A DNA stretch of 49,485 nt from positions 1-49,485 of the forward strand of contig JAHIVC010000028.1 of assembly GCA_018816945.1 (NCBI GenBank), in the 5' to 3' direction. The notes beneath the pieces were generated by a model. The model did no database searches and was not told the origin of the DNA. It saw only the letters and a list, made by a program, of their open reading frames with translations. Source of the DNA: Bacteroidota bacterium. GTDB lineage: Bacteria; Bacteroidota; Bacteroidia; Bacteroidales; GCA-2711565. A program made the translations under genes and the position numbers. Positions 1-6,865 of this stretch are shown one piece after another. How positions within the stretch are numbered: the stretch's first letter is position 1; each line of letters starts with the position of its first letter.

Positions 1-30
1 AGGAAATAAATTCTATTTCCTCTTTTTTAT
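1..30 (+). terminator. Hairpin with T-run at left edge
   Basis: An 8-bp perfect stem (AGGAAATA / TATTTCCT, 5-nt loop) is followed on the plus strand by CTTTTTT. It would end a plus-strand transcript entering from outside the window, or form the 3' hairpin of the leftward ExbD operon. The stem is AT-rich, so strength is uncertain. Confidence 0.4.
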
Positions 31-48
31 TAACTTTAAAATTTTGCT

Positions 49-516
49 TTATTTACGAGCAGCAAGTTTTCTTGTTGAATAGTTAATCTTGAATGCACCT
101 GCTTTGCGCAATTCTTGTTTGATATCAGAAACCAAACCCATTTTAGTCTCATTATGAATTTTTAATGAGGTTGTTATGAATTTACGATCTACTTCATCAC
201 GAGCATCTCTTTCTTGGGTAACGAATTCCTGAATTTCGGAAAGCAATGCAAAACGATCATTTAATTGAATACGGGGTTCTGTTCCATAAACCGCCCTATT
301 TTGAGGTGGCCCTACATGAATAAAACTCACCAGCGATTTTTTCTCTAATTTTTCAACTTCTGATGCCTGAGGTAATGTATTTCTTACCATTACCGTAGTT
401 TCTTTCATGGTAGTAGTAACCATGAAGAAAAACAATAGCATAAAAATGATATCCGGCATTGAAGAAGTACTAATTGCCGGAACATCTTTTGATCCTTCTT
501 TTTTAAATCTTGACAT
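49..516 (-). CDS. ExbD/TolR family biopolymer transport protein
   Basis: Small inner-membrane protein of 155 residues with one N-terminal membrane segment (about residues 18-36, with the typical MPDIIFMLLFFFMVTTT signature) and a periplasmic tail, as in ExbD/TolR. Proteins of this family, with an ExbB/TolQ partner, turn the proton gradient into force on TonB or Tol partners. The conserved Asp at residue 22 (SSMPDIIFM) fits the proton-path residue of the family. It is the last gene of a leftward operon, one base after a second ExbD-like gene. The actual client (TonB, Tol or another) cannot be told from the sequence. Confidence 0.9.
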   Translation of the reverse strand: MSRFKKEGSKDVPAISTSSMPDIIFMLLFFFMVTTTMKETTVMVRNTLPQASEVEKLEKKSLVSFIHVGPPQNRAVYGTEPRIQLNDRFALLSEIQEFVTQERDARDEVDRKFITTSLKIHNETKMGLVSDIKQELRKAGAFKINYSTRKLAARK

Positions 517-517
517 A

Positions 518-1090
518 TTATTTACCTCCTATATCTTCGGGTTCAGCTTCCGAAACGCTAAGCTTGATCGCTTTATTAATAGCATCAACTAAATTCGGGT
601 CAACAAGTTTATCCTGTTTTTTACCAAATTTTTGCATAGCCAGTTCATTTCTAAGATCAGAAAAGGCCGCAGCAATTTGATCCTGAATTTTTATATACAT
701 CTCGTATGAAGTACCACGTAAACTTTTTAAAGAAACAATGCCTCTTGAAACCTGTATCTCTCCCAAATAATCAAATGTTTTAAATTCAACTACCGGATAA
801 GCGGGATCATCTGGATGAATGGACATAAAATCTCTAACATCAGCTCTAAGTGTGTTAATGTCAGCAGGTTTTCCATTTATCATCAGAGCATCTTGATTAT
901 TAACCAAGATAGTCATCATATTTCTCTTATTAATATCTGGTATGGGGGCGTCTTTTGGTGGAGGTGGTGATAACTGACGGATGATTCCTGTATCAACATC
1001 CATGGTTGTTGTAACCAAAAAGAAGATAAGCATCAAGAATGCAATATCAGCCATCGATCCAGCATTTACCTCCGGAGTTTTCCTTGCCAT
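518..1090 (-). CDS. ExbD/TolR family biopolymer transport protein
   Basis: 190 residues with one N-terminal membrane segment (about residues 14-30, MADIAFLMLIFFLVTTT) and the conserved Asp at residue 15. It is longer than the downstream paralogue because of an extended periplasmic domain with a Pro-rich stretch just after the membrane segment. Two different ExbD proteins behind one ExbB/TolQ is a common Bacteroidota arrangement. It lies between the small membrane protein gene (20 bp upstream) and the shorter ExbD (1 bp downstream), so the genes are surely co-transcribed. Confidence 0.9.
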   Translation of the reverse strand: MARKTPEVNAGSMADIAFLMLIFFLVTTTMDVDTGIIRQLSPPPPKDAPIPDINKRNMMTILVNNQDALMINGKPADINTLRADVRDFMSIHPDDPAYPVVEFKTFDYLGEIQVSRGIVSLKSLRGTSYEMYIKIQDQIAAAFSDLRNELAMQKFGKKQDKLVDPNLVDAINKAIKLSVSEAEPEDIGGK

Positions 1091-1109
1091 TTTGCTAAAT
1101 ATTTTTAAG

Positions 1110-1529
1110 TTAATTAAGCATTTTCCTAATACTGGCTACAGCCAATGAAAGTATTGTAATTCCAATCAGGATATAAGTCATGATCAGTCCACCTCCTATA
1201 AATTTTGAGATGCCAGGAGTTACATGAGCTTTTTCATAGATGTCTGCATTGGTCGCGTCTGATGCGAATGCATAAGAGATCCCATAAAGAATTGCAAATC
1301 CTACTATTACATATAACATTCTTAAACCACTTTTAGGGTTTTTAATGAAAAAAGCAATAGGGAATCCAATCAACAACACGATGGTAAAGGCAAATAATAT
1401 ATATGCCCATGTTAATACTGTATCGGTCATTGATTCTCCGTTAATATAGAATAATACAAATAGTACAGCTGAAATTGCAAATACAACCAGTAGACCAATT
1501 TGTAATATCTTGTTAATAGTATCAGTCAT
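1110..1529 (-). CDS. Small four-helix membrane protein of the ExbB/ExbD operon
   Basis: About 139 residues with four hydrophobic segments and no motif I recognise. An in-frame TTG lies two codons upstream (to 1535), but the ATG at 1529 is the more plausible start. It is wedged between the TolQ/ExbB-like gene (6 bp upstream) and the first ExbD, so it is probably an accessory subunit or assembly factor of this proton-driven motor. That role is inferred from position only. Confidence 0.75.
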   Translation of the reverse strand: MTDTINKILQIGLLVVFAISAVLFVLFYINGESMTDTVLTWAYILFAFTIVLLIGFPIAFFIKNPKSGLRMLYVIVGFAILYGISYAFASDATNADIYEKAHVTPGISKFIGGGLIMTYILIGITILSLAVASIRKMLN

Positions 1530-1535
1530 GATCAA

Positions 1536-2348
1536 TTAGTTTTTTGATTTGAATTTTGTAAGAATGTCAATAAAAGTGATAGTGCTATCTTCCATATCGT
1601 TTATTAATCCATCAACTTTAGCAAGAAGATAATTATAGAAGATTTGAAGAATAACAGCTACGATCAAACCAAATACGGTTGTTAAAAGCGCAACTTTCAT
1701 ACCTCCGGCAACAATGTTTGCAGAAATATCACCAGCAGCTTCAATAGCTTGGAAAGCTACGATCATACCAATTACAGTACCCATGAAACCAAGCATTGGC
1801 GCAACTGAAATGAATAATGAAATCCAAGATAATCCTTTCTCTAATCGGCCCATTAAAACACTACCATAAGAAACAATAGATTTCTCTACGATTTCAATTC
1901 CTTCAGAATAGCGATCCAATCCTTGATAAAAAATACTGGCAACAGGACCTTTTGTGTCTCTGCAAATGTCTTTTGCAGCTTCAACTCCTCCGGTTTGCAA
2001 TGCAGATTCAATCTGATTTAATAATTTTTGGTTGTTGGTTGTAGCAAGATTTAAATAAATAATTCTCTCAATGCTTAAAGCAAGACCAAGAACCATTGTA
2101 ATCAATACTAAACCCATAAATCGCCAGTCACCTGCGATAAATTGTTCTTTTATTACTTGTTGAAACCCCTGACTTTCTGCAGCTTCAGTTCCAAGAGTGT
2201 TAACAACATCAGTTGCTTGTGCTTCAACTGGGGTTGTTTCAGATGTCATTTCAGAATTGGCAGTAATATTACTCTGTGCTACCACCATGTTTGAAAATCC
2301 AAAGGTTAGCATTCCTGCTATCGTCATTAAAGCAATTAATTTTTTCAT
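1536..2348 (-). CDS. MotA/TolQ/ExbB proton channel family protein
   Basis: 270 residues. The N-terminus looks like a signal peptide (MKKLIALMTIAGMLTFGFSN, ending near VVAQ), followed by a linker and then the MotA/TolQ/ExbB core. The core has a membrane segment at about 75-95 and two more in the C-terminal half around the family motif APMLGFMGTVIGMI. It should form the pentameric channel that works with the two ExbD proteins encoded downstream. First gene of the leftward operon; a TATATTTG box (-7 type) lies at 2434-2441 on the minus strand, without a clear -33 element. Confidence 0.92.
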   Translation of the reverse strand: MKKLIALMTIAGMLTFGFSNMVVAQSNITANSEMTSETTPVEAQATDVVNTLGTEAAESQGFQQVIKEQFIAGDWRFMGLVLITMVLGLALSIERIIYLNLATTNNQKLLNQIESALQTGGVEAAKDICRDTKGPVASIFYQGLDRYSEGIEIVEKSIVSYGSVLMGRLEKGLSWISLFISVAPMLGFMGTVIGMIVAFQAIEAAGDISANIVAGGMKVALLTTVFGLIVAVILQIFYNYLLAKVDGLINDMEDSTITFIDILTKFKSKN

Positions 2349-2492
2349 AGTTAACGTTTATTTTTCTTAATAATTCAAACTTAAAAAATGATCAATTTAC
2401 TGTTTTTTAAATATTTCTGGTTTTTTTAGTTCGCAAATATAAATATTTATTTTAATTGAGTAAAACATTTACCTAATTTTTAGAATAAATAA

Positions 2493-2583
2493 TGGCGGAG
2501 AGGAAGGGATTCGAACCCCCGGTACACTTTTGGCGTACACACGCTTTCCAAGCGTGCGCCTTGAACCGCTCGGCCACCTCTCC
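2493..2583 (-). tRNA. tRNA-Ser (anticodon GGA)
   Basis: Minus-strand cloverleaf starting GGAGAGGTGGCCGAGCGG, with a long variable arm typical of class II tRNAs. The anticodon stem encloses TTGGAAA, giving anticodon GGA (reads UCC/UCU). The T arm GGGGGTTCGAATCCC is followed by acceptor strand CCTCTCC, discriminator G and an encoded CCA (2493-2495). A 66-codon open frame overlapping this gene is coincidental. Confidence 0.96.
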
Positions 2584-2737
2584 ATGATTCATAACTATTT
2601 TATTCGTTGCAAAAATATAAAAATTTTCATCTGTTTTTAATTTGTTTTTCATGAACCACTCGTTATACTGCATAAATAAACTCTGAAGGCCGCACTAAAA
2701 TCCATTTTTCATCTCTATTTTATTTTATGCTGACATA

Positions 2738-3766
2738 TTAAATTGTCAGTTCGCCACGTAATGAAGTTTGTAATAATTTTTTTGTTTTAGTTAGGGTAAA
2801 GTTATTTCCCAATAAATACATCAATTTTGCAATGGCTGATTCTGTTGTTATGTCGTAACCCCCAATTACCCCTATCTTACCAAGATTCATGCTCGTTTCA
2901 TATTTGCCAATTTCTACCGAACCTTCTTTACATTGTGTTACATTAACAACGATGATTCCATCTTGAATGGCATCGTTCAATTCTTTTAAAAACCATTTAT
3001 CTGTAGGTGCATTCCCCGCCCCAAATGATTCCAGAATTACGGCTTTTAAGCCGGGTATTTTAAAAATCGCTTGTACCGTCATCTGCGAAATTCCGGGGAA
3101 TAGCTTTAAAATGGCAACTTTATTATTTAAATTGGTATGTATAATCAGCGGTTTATTATTTGCTTTTCTGATGTAATTCGAATTGTATTTTATATGAACT
3201 CCAACTTCAGCCAATGGTGGGTAGTTCCCCGAAAAGAAAGCGTTAAAATTCTCCGCATTCATTTTGCTCGTTCTGTTTCCCCTTAATAATTTGTTTTCAA
3301 AATAAATCGCAACTTCCGGGATAATAGGAAGTCCATCCTTTTTTGAAGCTGCAATTTCAATGGCAGTTATAAAGTTTTCACGACCATCCGTTCTGATCAT
3401 ACCCAAGGGCAGTTGTGATCCTGTTAAAATTACGGGTTTATTTAAGTTTTCGAGCATAAAGCTCAACGCTGAAGCAGTGTAGGCCATCGTATCTGATCCA
3501 TGAAGTATAACGAAACCGTCGTAATTATTATATTCTTTATCAATAATTTCAACAAGTTTTACCCAAAAATCGGGATGCATATTGGATGAATCGATGAGTG
3601 GGTCGAAAGAATGAAACTTCAAATCGCATCCAATTCTGTTTAAAACAGGAATCTGATCGTAAATTTTATCAAAATTAAATGGTTGCAGAGCTCCGGTTTC
3701 TTCATTCTGAATCATGCCGATGGTTCCTCCGGTGTATAAAACCAATATTGAAGATTTTGTCGTCAT
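2738..3766 (-). CDS. ansA: L-asparaginase, type I (cytoplasmic)
   Basis: 342 residues, full length for type I bacterial asparaginases, which hydrolyse L-asparagine to aspartate and ammonia. Both catalytic motifs are present: TGGTIG (residues 12-17, nucleophile Thr in TGGT) and HGSDTM near residue 89 with the second Thr-Asp pair. There is no signal peptide, consistent with a cytoplasmic enzyme. It starts 3 bp after the tatD stop, so the two are co-transcribed leftward. The same window encodes an asparagine synthetase under apparent asparagine control (asnA at 18.2 kb) and a second short asparaginase-domain protein at 20.8 kb. Confidence 0.92.
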   Translation of the reverse strand: MTTKSSILVLYTGGTIGMIQNEETGALQPFNFDKIYDQIPVLNRIGCDLKFHSFDPLIDSSNMHPDFWVKLVEIIDKEYNNYDGFVILHGSDTMAYTASALSFMLENLNKPVILTGSQLPLGMIRTDGRENFITAIEIAASKKDGLPIIPEVAIYFENKLLRGNRTSKMNAENFNAFFSGNYPPLAEVGVHIKYNSNYIRKANNKPLIIHTNLNNKVAILKLFPGISQMTVQAIFKIPGLKAVILESFGAGNAPTDKWFLKELNDAIQDGIIVVNVTQCKEGSVEIGKYETSMNLGKIGVIGGYDITTESAIAKLMYLLGNNFTLTKTKKLLQTSLRGELTI

Positions 3767-3769
3767 AAT

Positions 3770-4543
3770 TTACTGATCAATTTTAAAAATGCGTTTGGCA
3801 TTATCAGTGGTAATTTCTGCCACCTTTTTAATACATATTTGTTTTATTTCTGCAACTTTTTTGGCTACATAATAGGTATGAGCACTTTCATTGCGTTTTC
3901 CCCTATGCGGAACCGGTGTCAGAAAAGGGGCATCGGTCTCTAAAAGTAAGTTTTTCAGGTCGATAGCCTCTACAATTTTATCGAGACCTGCATTTTTAAA
4001 TGTAACCACACCACCAATTCCTAACAAAAATCCCATCTCAATTACTTCAATTGCCTGTTTCAATGTTCCATTGAAACAATGAAAAACACCTGTGATCTTT
4101 TCTAAATTCATGGATTTAAGGACAGATAAAATTTCTGTCATCGAATCTCTTGAATGGATAACTATTGGTAAATCATATTTTTTGGCCAGTTCAATCTGAA
4201 ATTTAAAAGCTTTAACTTGTTCGTCAATAAAAGTTTTGTCCCAATATAAATCGATGCCGATCTCACCAACGGCAATAAATTTTCTTTTTGCTAGCCAGGC
4301 TTCAACAATGCTTAATTCTGATTCATAATCTTCATTTACATCTGTTGGATGCAGTCCCATCATAGCAAAACAATTAGTAGGGTATTTTTCTTCCAAACTT
4401 AACATTCCTGCTACGGATTTACTATTGATATTAGGAAGAAACATGTACTTTACACCCTTCTCAATTGCATCATTCACAACCTGATCCCGGTCGTTATCAA
4501 ATTCATTTAAATATAAATGGGTATGCGTATCAATGAGTATCAT
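3770..4543 (-). CDS. tatD: TatD family metal-dependent deoxyribonuclease
   Basis: 257 residues from the ATG at 4543; an open extension of six codons upstream is less likely because the family begins at the metal-binding motif. Visible ligands are DTHTH (residues 5-9), Glu94 in AVGEIGID, His130 (IVIHSRD), His155 (FHCFNG) and the Asp in LLETDAPFL near 208. TatD proteins are Mg-dependent 3'-5' exonucleases used in DNA repair and turnover. Translationally close to ansA (3-bp gap) although no functional link is evident. Confidence 0.92.
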   Translation of the reverse strand: MILIDTHTHLYLNEFDNDRDQVVNDAIEKGVKYMFLPNINSKSVAGMLSLEEKYPTNCFAMMGLHPTDVNEDYESELSIVEAWLAKRKFIAVGEIGIDLYWDKTFIDEQVKAFKFQIELAKKYDLPIVIHSRDSMTEILSVLKSMNLEKITGVFHCFNGTLKQAIEVIEMGFLLGIGGVVTFKNAGLDKIVEAIDLKNLLLETDAPFLTPVPHRGKRNESAHTYYVAKKVAEIKQICIKKVAEITTDNAKRIFKIDQ

Positions 4544-4586
4544 GCCGCAAAAATAACACAAAAGAAGTGATATAAGCTTGAAGAAA

Positions 4587-4618
4587 TTGAATTTGAAATT
4601 GCATATTATTTATATTTG
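4587..4618 (+). promoter_or_regulatory. Bacteroidota-type promoter of the GT9 gene
   Basis: TTG at 4587-4589, a 21-nt spacer and TATATTTG (TAnnTTTG) at 4611-4618. Transcription would start near 4625, only about 8 nt before the predicted TTG start codon of the glycosyltransferase, so its mRNA would be almost leaderless. Confidence 0.5.
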
Positions 4619-4632
4619 CATAAAAGCCAGCA

Positions 4633-5616
4633 TTGAAAAAAATTCTGATTATAAGATTTAGTTCAATTGGGGATGTAGTTCTTACCACCCCGATTCTCCG
4701 ATGCTTAAAAACTCAAATACCGAATGTTGAAATTCATTATCTGACCAAAAAGAAATTTGAATCCATACTGTCTGCCAATCCTTATATTGACCATTTACAT
4801 ACCATTAATCAGAAAATAGCCGAAGTACTTCCTTCACTTAAAAAAGAAAAATTTGATCGGGTTATTGACTTGCACAAGAATTTTAGATCTTTTGGGATAC
4901 GTCTTAGCTTACGAAGACCAAGTTCCGGTTTCTCGAAAACTAATTTCAGAAAGTGGTTAATGGTGAGATTTAAAATAAACAGACTTCCCGAATATCACAT
5001 TGTTGATCGTTATTTTAAGGCGATTGAAAAACTTTCAGTTAAAAACGATGGAAAAGGCCTGGATTATTTTATTCATGAAGATGATCGACTTTCGTTGAAT
5101 GATTTACCTGAAATTTTCAGAGAAGGCTTTATTGGGATTGTTATCGGGGGTATGCATTTTACCAAAATATTGCCTGCAGACAGAATAATTGAACTTATAA
5201 AAAAGTTGGAAAAACCAGTTGTATTAATGGGTGGACCCGAGGATTTTCATTGCGGGGAATCAATTATAGCAGCAACCGAAGCCCCTGTGTTAAATTCCTG
5301 TGGAATGTATTCTCTCAATCAATTAGCCTCACTGATATCCTTAGCCGATAAAATTGTTACAAATGACACCGGATTGATGCATATTGCTGCCGCTTTTGAG
5401 AAAGAAATTATTTCGGTTTGGGGAAATACAATACCCGAGTTTGGAATGTATCCATATTTACCTATCGGTGCTGGTCAAAAAACTCATTTGTTCCAGGTTG
5501 ATAACCTGAATTGCCGGCCTTGTTCTAAAATTGGATTCGACAAATGTCCTAAAACCCATTTTAACTGCATGAATAAACAAGATGTGAATGAAATGGCGAA
5601 AATCCTTAATCAGTGA
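4633..5616 (+). CDS. Glycosyltransferase family 9 (heptosyltransferase-like)
   Basis: 327 residues. The N-terminus KKILIIRFSSIGDVVLTTP is the hallmark of ADP-heptose:LPS heptosyltransferases (GT9), and the C-terminal domain has the TNDTGLMHIAAAF motif (near residue 245). The likely role is sugar addition to the lipopolysaccharide core on the cytoplasmic face of the inner membrane; the exact acceptor is unknown. The start is TTG: no ATG is available before the conserved N-terminal motif. A cysteine-rich stretch near the C-terminus (NCRPCSKIGFDKCP) is common in Bacteroidota members. It is a single-gene unit divergent from tatD. Confidence 0.88.
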   Translation: MKKILIIRFSSIGDVVLTTPILRCLKTQIPNVEIHYLTKKKFESILSANPYIDHLHTINQKIAEVLPSLKKEKFDRVIDLHKNFRSFGIRLSLRRPSSGFSKTNFRKWLMVRFKINRLPEYHIVDRYFKAIEKLSVKNDGKGLDYFIHEDDRLSLNDLPEIFREGFIGIVIGGMHFTKILPADRIIELIKKLEKPVVLMGGPEDFHCGESIIAATEAPVLNSCGMYSLNQLASLISLADKIVTNDTGLMHIAAAFEKEIISVWGNTIPEFGMYPYLPIGAGQKTHLFQVDNLNCRPCSKIGFDKCPKTHFNCMNKQDVNEMAKILNQ

Positions 5617-5639
5617 GAATTAAATTTTGAGAAACAAAA

Positions 5640-5722
5640 TTAATTATTCGAACTCCTGCCATACGTTATACCCGCCGAAGAAGGGCAGGATGGAATCCCG
5701 AGCGATGTCGAGGGATCTGATG
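5640..5722. repeat. Intergenic palindromic (REP-like) patch
   Basis: The spacer between two convergent genes holds CCTGCC...GGGCAGG (stem 5654-5691) and a GC-richer ATCCCGAGCGATGTCGAGGGAT stretch unlike the AT-rich surroundings. Such patches are usually dispersed intergenic repeats; no second copy of this one is obvious in the window. Confidence 0.35.
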
Positions 5723-5758
5723 GATTGTGTTTCGAATACTTTGCGAGATCGTGGATAG

Positions 5759-6403
5759 TTAATTCATCCCTACAAAAGGATTATTCTCCTTTTCATATCC
5801 AATTGTTGTTTTTGGGCCATGTCCAGGTATTACTGTATAATCATTGGGCAAATTGAAAAGCTTTTCATGGATACTCTTTTTCAATAACTCAAAATTACCG
5901 GTTGGTAAATCGGTTCGTCCAATACTTTCCCTGAACAATACATCTCCGACAATAACCAATCTGTCTTCTTCGCTTAAAAAGCAAATGCTGCCATCGGCAT
6001 GCCCTGGTGTATAAAGCACTTTTAAAGTAGTAGAGCCAAACTCTATCATACTCTCCTCATTCAAGAAATATAAAGGTACACGTATGGGATCTATTGTAAA
6101 ACCAAAGTCTAAGGCGTGTTCTGCTGCAACGTCAATAAATAACTTACCTGCCTCATGTATCCCTAAATCAAGCCCGTATTGTTCACTCATGAAATTACAT
6201 CCTAAAATGTGATCAATATGGCAGTGTGTATTTATAAGTTTAACCGGTTTTAACGATTCCGATTCAATAAATTTATGAAGCTTATTTTCTTCAGATTCGT
6301 GGTAACAGGCTGCATCAATAATTACACATTCTTTGGTTTCATCATATAAGATGATGGTATTGACCTGAAATGCATTAAACTCAAATATTTTAATTTGTAA
6401 CAT
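5759..6403 (-). CDS. MBL-fold metallo-hydrolase (glyoxalase II-like)
   Basis: 214 residues with the complete metallo-beta-lactamase fold signature: H60-C-H62-I-D64-H65, His134 (TPGHADGS), Asp153 (VGDVLF) and His194 (IPGHGP). Short proteins with the FRESIGRTDLP motif are hydroxyacylglutathione hydrolase-like thioesterases of unknown natural substrate in Bacteroidota. A TATCTTTG box at 6423-6430 (minus strand), 20 bp before the ATG, could be its promoter. Convergent with the GT9 gene. Confidence 0.88.
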   Translation of the reverse strand: MLQIKIFEFNAFQVNTIILYDETKECVIIDAACYHESEENKLHKFIESESLKPVKLINTHCHIDHILGCNFMSEQYGLDLGIHEAGKLFIDVAAEHALDFGFTIDPIRVPLYFLNEESMIEFGSTTLKVLYTPGHADGSICFLSEEDRLVIVGDVLFRESIGRTDLPTGNFELLKKSIHEKLFNLPNDYTVIPGHGPKTTIGYEKENNPFVGMN

Positions 6404-6865
6404 GAATTTTATTTTTAAATCACAAAGATAAAATTTAGTAGCGAATAAAATTTATCTAAAAAATATTGATTTCTTTGCAATTAAAAATAGCCGAAATCGG
6501 AGGATTAAAACATATCTGATTTTACTAAATGTTTTTAGTCACTTGAGTTTAAAGTGATGTTGGAAGGTTTCGGAAAAATTTTACTATTGAACATTTTTTT
6601 AATAAAAATTCATTAGCAAAAAGTTGACCATTTTCTAATTTTCTGTAATAAAAATGTATTAAATATTTTTTTTATACTATATTTTTTTTGCTGTCAATGG
6701 CTTACGATTTTTCAACCATGTCATGTTAATAACATTTTTATTCCGTACGAGTTTTCTGTTGTATCTTGCTCTAATATAAAAAACCAAATATTTGATTTTT
6801 TATCCTTCGGGATATCAGTTACTTATCAGAGATCAAATTTATAATTTTAAGTTAACTTTTTAAGC
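6404..6865. other. Long AT-rich spacer between MBL gene and ribonucleotide reductase
   Basis: 462 bp without a convincing gene. It holds the divergent promoters. I searched for a B12 riboswitch signature, expected for a cobalamin-linked gene, and for the tandem 16-bp boxes of NrdR, and found neither. The only structured element is the palindrome at 6776-6803. Confidence 0.6.
6776..6803. promoter_or_regulatory. 28-bp near-perfect palindrome upstream of ribonucleotide reductase
   Basis: Two 14-nt arms (ATAAAAAACCAAAT and ATTTGATTTTTTAT) match as inverted repeats at 13 of 14 positions, centred 76 bp before the ATG of the reductase gene. Perfect symmetry with no loop favours an operator for a dimeric protein over an RNA hairpin. 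The regulator is unknown. Confidence 0.45.

Noticed and set aside
2473-2673. 66-codon ORF on the minus strand
   Set aside because: It overlaps tRNA-Ser completely; the reading frame is a by-product of the tRNA sequence.
6404-6865. Cobalamin riboswitch expected before the B12-dependent reductase
   Set aside because: No B12-box-like conserved segment or suitable stems found in the spacer.
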